From Pseudomonadota bacterium (GTDB taxonomy: Bacteria > Pseudomonadota > Gammaproteobacteria > Burkholderiales > Burkholderiaceae_E): DNA of 32,358 nucleotides. Of this stretch, positions 31,596-32,358 are shown piece by piece (position 1 is the first letter of the stretch; each line of letters begins with the position of its first letter). Under the pieces are notes generated by a model. The model was given only the letters and a program-made list of their open reading frames with translations, did no database searches and had not been told where the DNA came from. The translations under genes were made by a program, and so were the position numbers. The DNA is taken from positions 1-32,358 of the forward strand of contig JAEWGX010000025.1 of assembly GCA_023388075.1 (NCBI GenBank), given 5' to 3'.

Positions 31596-32358
31596 TCAGG
31601 CTTGGGTTTCGAACGCGCCTCTCTCACGTAACCGCTCGTAAGCCAACGACGCAATGGCGACATCTTCGAGTGCCCATCCCAGCGACTCGAAGAGCAATAT
31701 CTCTTCATCGGAACGGCGACCTGGCGCATTGCCAGCCAGTATGGCACCGAGCTCGCTCGTCCTGCTCCACGGGTCGACCCCGGCCCGCTCGGCCAGCAAC
31801 AAGTCTCCCGCCTCGTGACGGGCGGCCTCGACCGCTTCCACGACGATGCGTTCGCAGCGTGAGACGACAACGGAATCAAGCTCCGCCGCCTGCGGCCGCG
31901 AGGAGCCCACCGCCACGATGGTGCATCCCGGTGCCACCAGCCGTCCGTCGAACAGCGGCTCGGACGACCGGGTTGCAGTAACCAGGATATCGGCCGCCGC
32001 AACGGCGTCCTCGACCCGAGATCGTACGACTCGCGCGCCGGTCTCCCGCCCGATCCGATCGACGAAGGCATCGACGTCGCTGCGGCCAACCACATGGATC
32101 GTCGCGATCGGAAACCGCTGGGCGAATGCCCGGGCGTGACCGGCCGCCTGGATGCCGGTTCCGAAGACGGCTAGCGTTGCGGAGTCCTTGCGTGCGAGCT
32201 GCTCGGCTGCCAGCACGGATACGGCTGCGGTCCGGAGCTGGGTGAGGCTGCCGGCATCGAAGCTAGCCAGTACTTTGCCATCCTGCATCGAAAAGAGCAG
32301 GATGACGAAGCTGAAGCGCGACCGGAACGACGTGTAGACCTTGGCGCCGCAGTAGCCT
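31596..32358 (-). CDS. Ornithine cyclodeaminase/mu-crystallin family protein (N-terminus outside window)
   Basis: 253 residues of the C-terminal part are visible; the frame remains open to the window edge and the true start lies beyond it (the family is ~310-330 residues). The substrate-side segment KVYTSF and the LTQLRTAAVS motif are present, followed by the NAD(P) loop VFGTGIQAAGHARAF. At the position where true ornithine cyclodeaminases carry a catalytic Asp (GGD or GAD before a Pro/Glu-Leu stretch), this protein has GSSRPQAAELD. This argues for an imine reductase or amino acid dehydrogenase rather than a cyclodeaminase. An ATG at 32288 is internal. It is the first visible gene of the minus-strand operon with the Bug receptor. 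Confidence 0.88.
   Translation of the reverse strand, partial: GYCGAKVYTSFRSRFSFVILLFSMQDGKVLASFDAGSLTQLRTAAVSVLAAEQLARKDSATLAVFGTGIQAAGHARAFAQRFPIATIHVVGRSDVDAFVDRIGRETGARVVRSRVEDAVAAADILVTATRSSEPLFDGRLVAPGCTIVAVGSSRPQAAELDSVVVSRCERIVVEAVEAARHEAGDLLLAERAGVDPWSRTSELGAILAGNAPGRRSDEEILLFESLGWALEDVAIASLAYERLRERGAFETQA

Overview
The window reads as a chromosomal segment of a GC-rich, flagellated betaproteobacterium, most likely of the order Burkholderiales. The support is a fliK-to-fliR block, a classical fused ArgA, a Bug-family solute receptor, a PimC/PimD-like acyl-CoA dehydrogenase pair, and dense packing with many 1-20 bp overlaps. No rRNA, tRNA, insertion sequence, phage gene or CRISPR array was seen. 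No stretch over 300 bases lacks a gene; the longest gaps are about 180 bp (819-996 and 8295-8477).

Layout. (1) 1-5145, + strand: the end of fliK, then fliL, fliM, fliN, fliO, fliP, fliQ and fliR, covering hook-length control, stator-associated protein, switch and export gate. (2) 5227-9755: a soluble receiver-containing NarL-type histidine kinase coupled to a LuxR-type regulator, an opposing diguanylate cyclase, and a PAS histidine kinase. (3) 9736-16022: a CinA/MoCF-like protein, an MFS transporter and the giant helicase hrpA. (4) 16046-19527: argA, a short MetE-like (MesD-like) methionine synthase, the yggX-type Fe(II) protein, and rpiA on the opposite strand. (5) 19511-23378: a REC-GGDEF-EAL protein upstream of rpiA, and divergently a MipA/OmpV-like outer-membrane protein coupled to a TIM-barrel isomerase. 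(6) 23452-25843: two acyl-CoA dehydrogenase subunits. (7) 25904-28272: a double-zinc-ribbon membrane protein translationally coupled to an orphan TAXI-type periplasmic binding protein. (8) 28352-32358, - strand: an apparent operon running from an ornithine-cyclodeaminase/mu-crystallin family enzyme (cut by the window edge) through a Bug receptor and an aspartate dehydrogenase to an M20 peptidase.

How the genes fit together. Regions 1, 2 and 5 fit a motility and c-di-GMP theme: export and switch genes followed by two-component and cyclic-di-GMP enzymes. Region 8 fits uptake and processing of an amino-acid-like substrate.

The least explained unit is region 7. The zinc-ribbon protein and the adjacent TAXI protein end in the same short motif, C-x6-L-G-[L/I]-C, at or near the C-terminus. 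No TRAP permease lies nearby, so the pair may form a periplasmic sensing or tethering device. A second notable item is the 23-bp hrpA/argA gap, whose palindromic ATTATAAT supplies a perfect -10 hexamer on both strands almost at both start codons.
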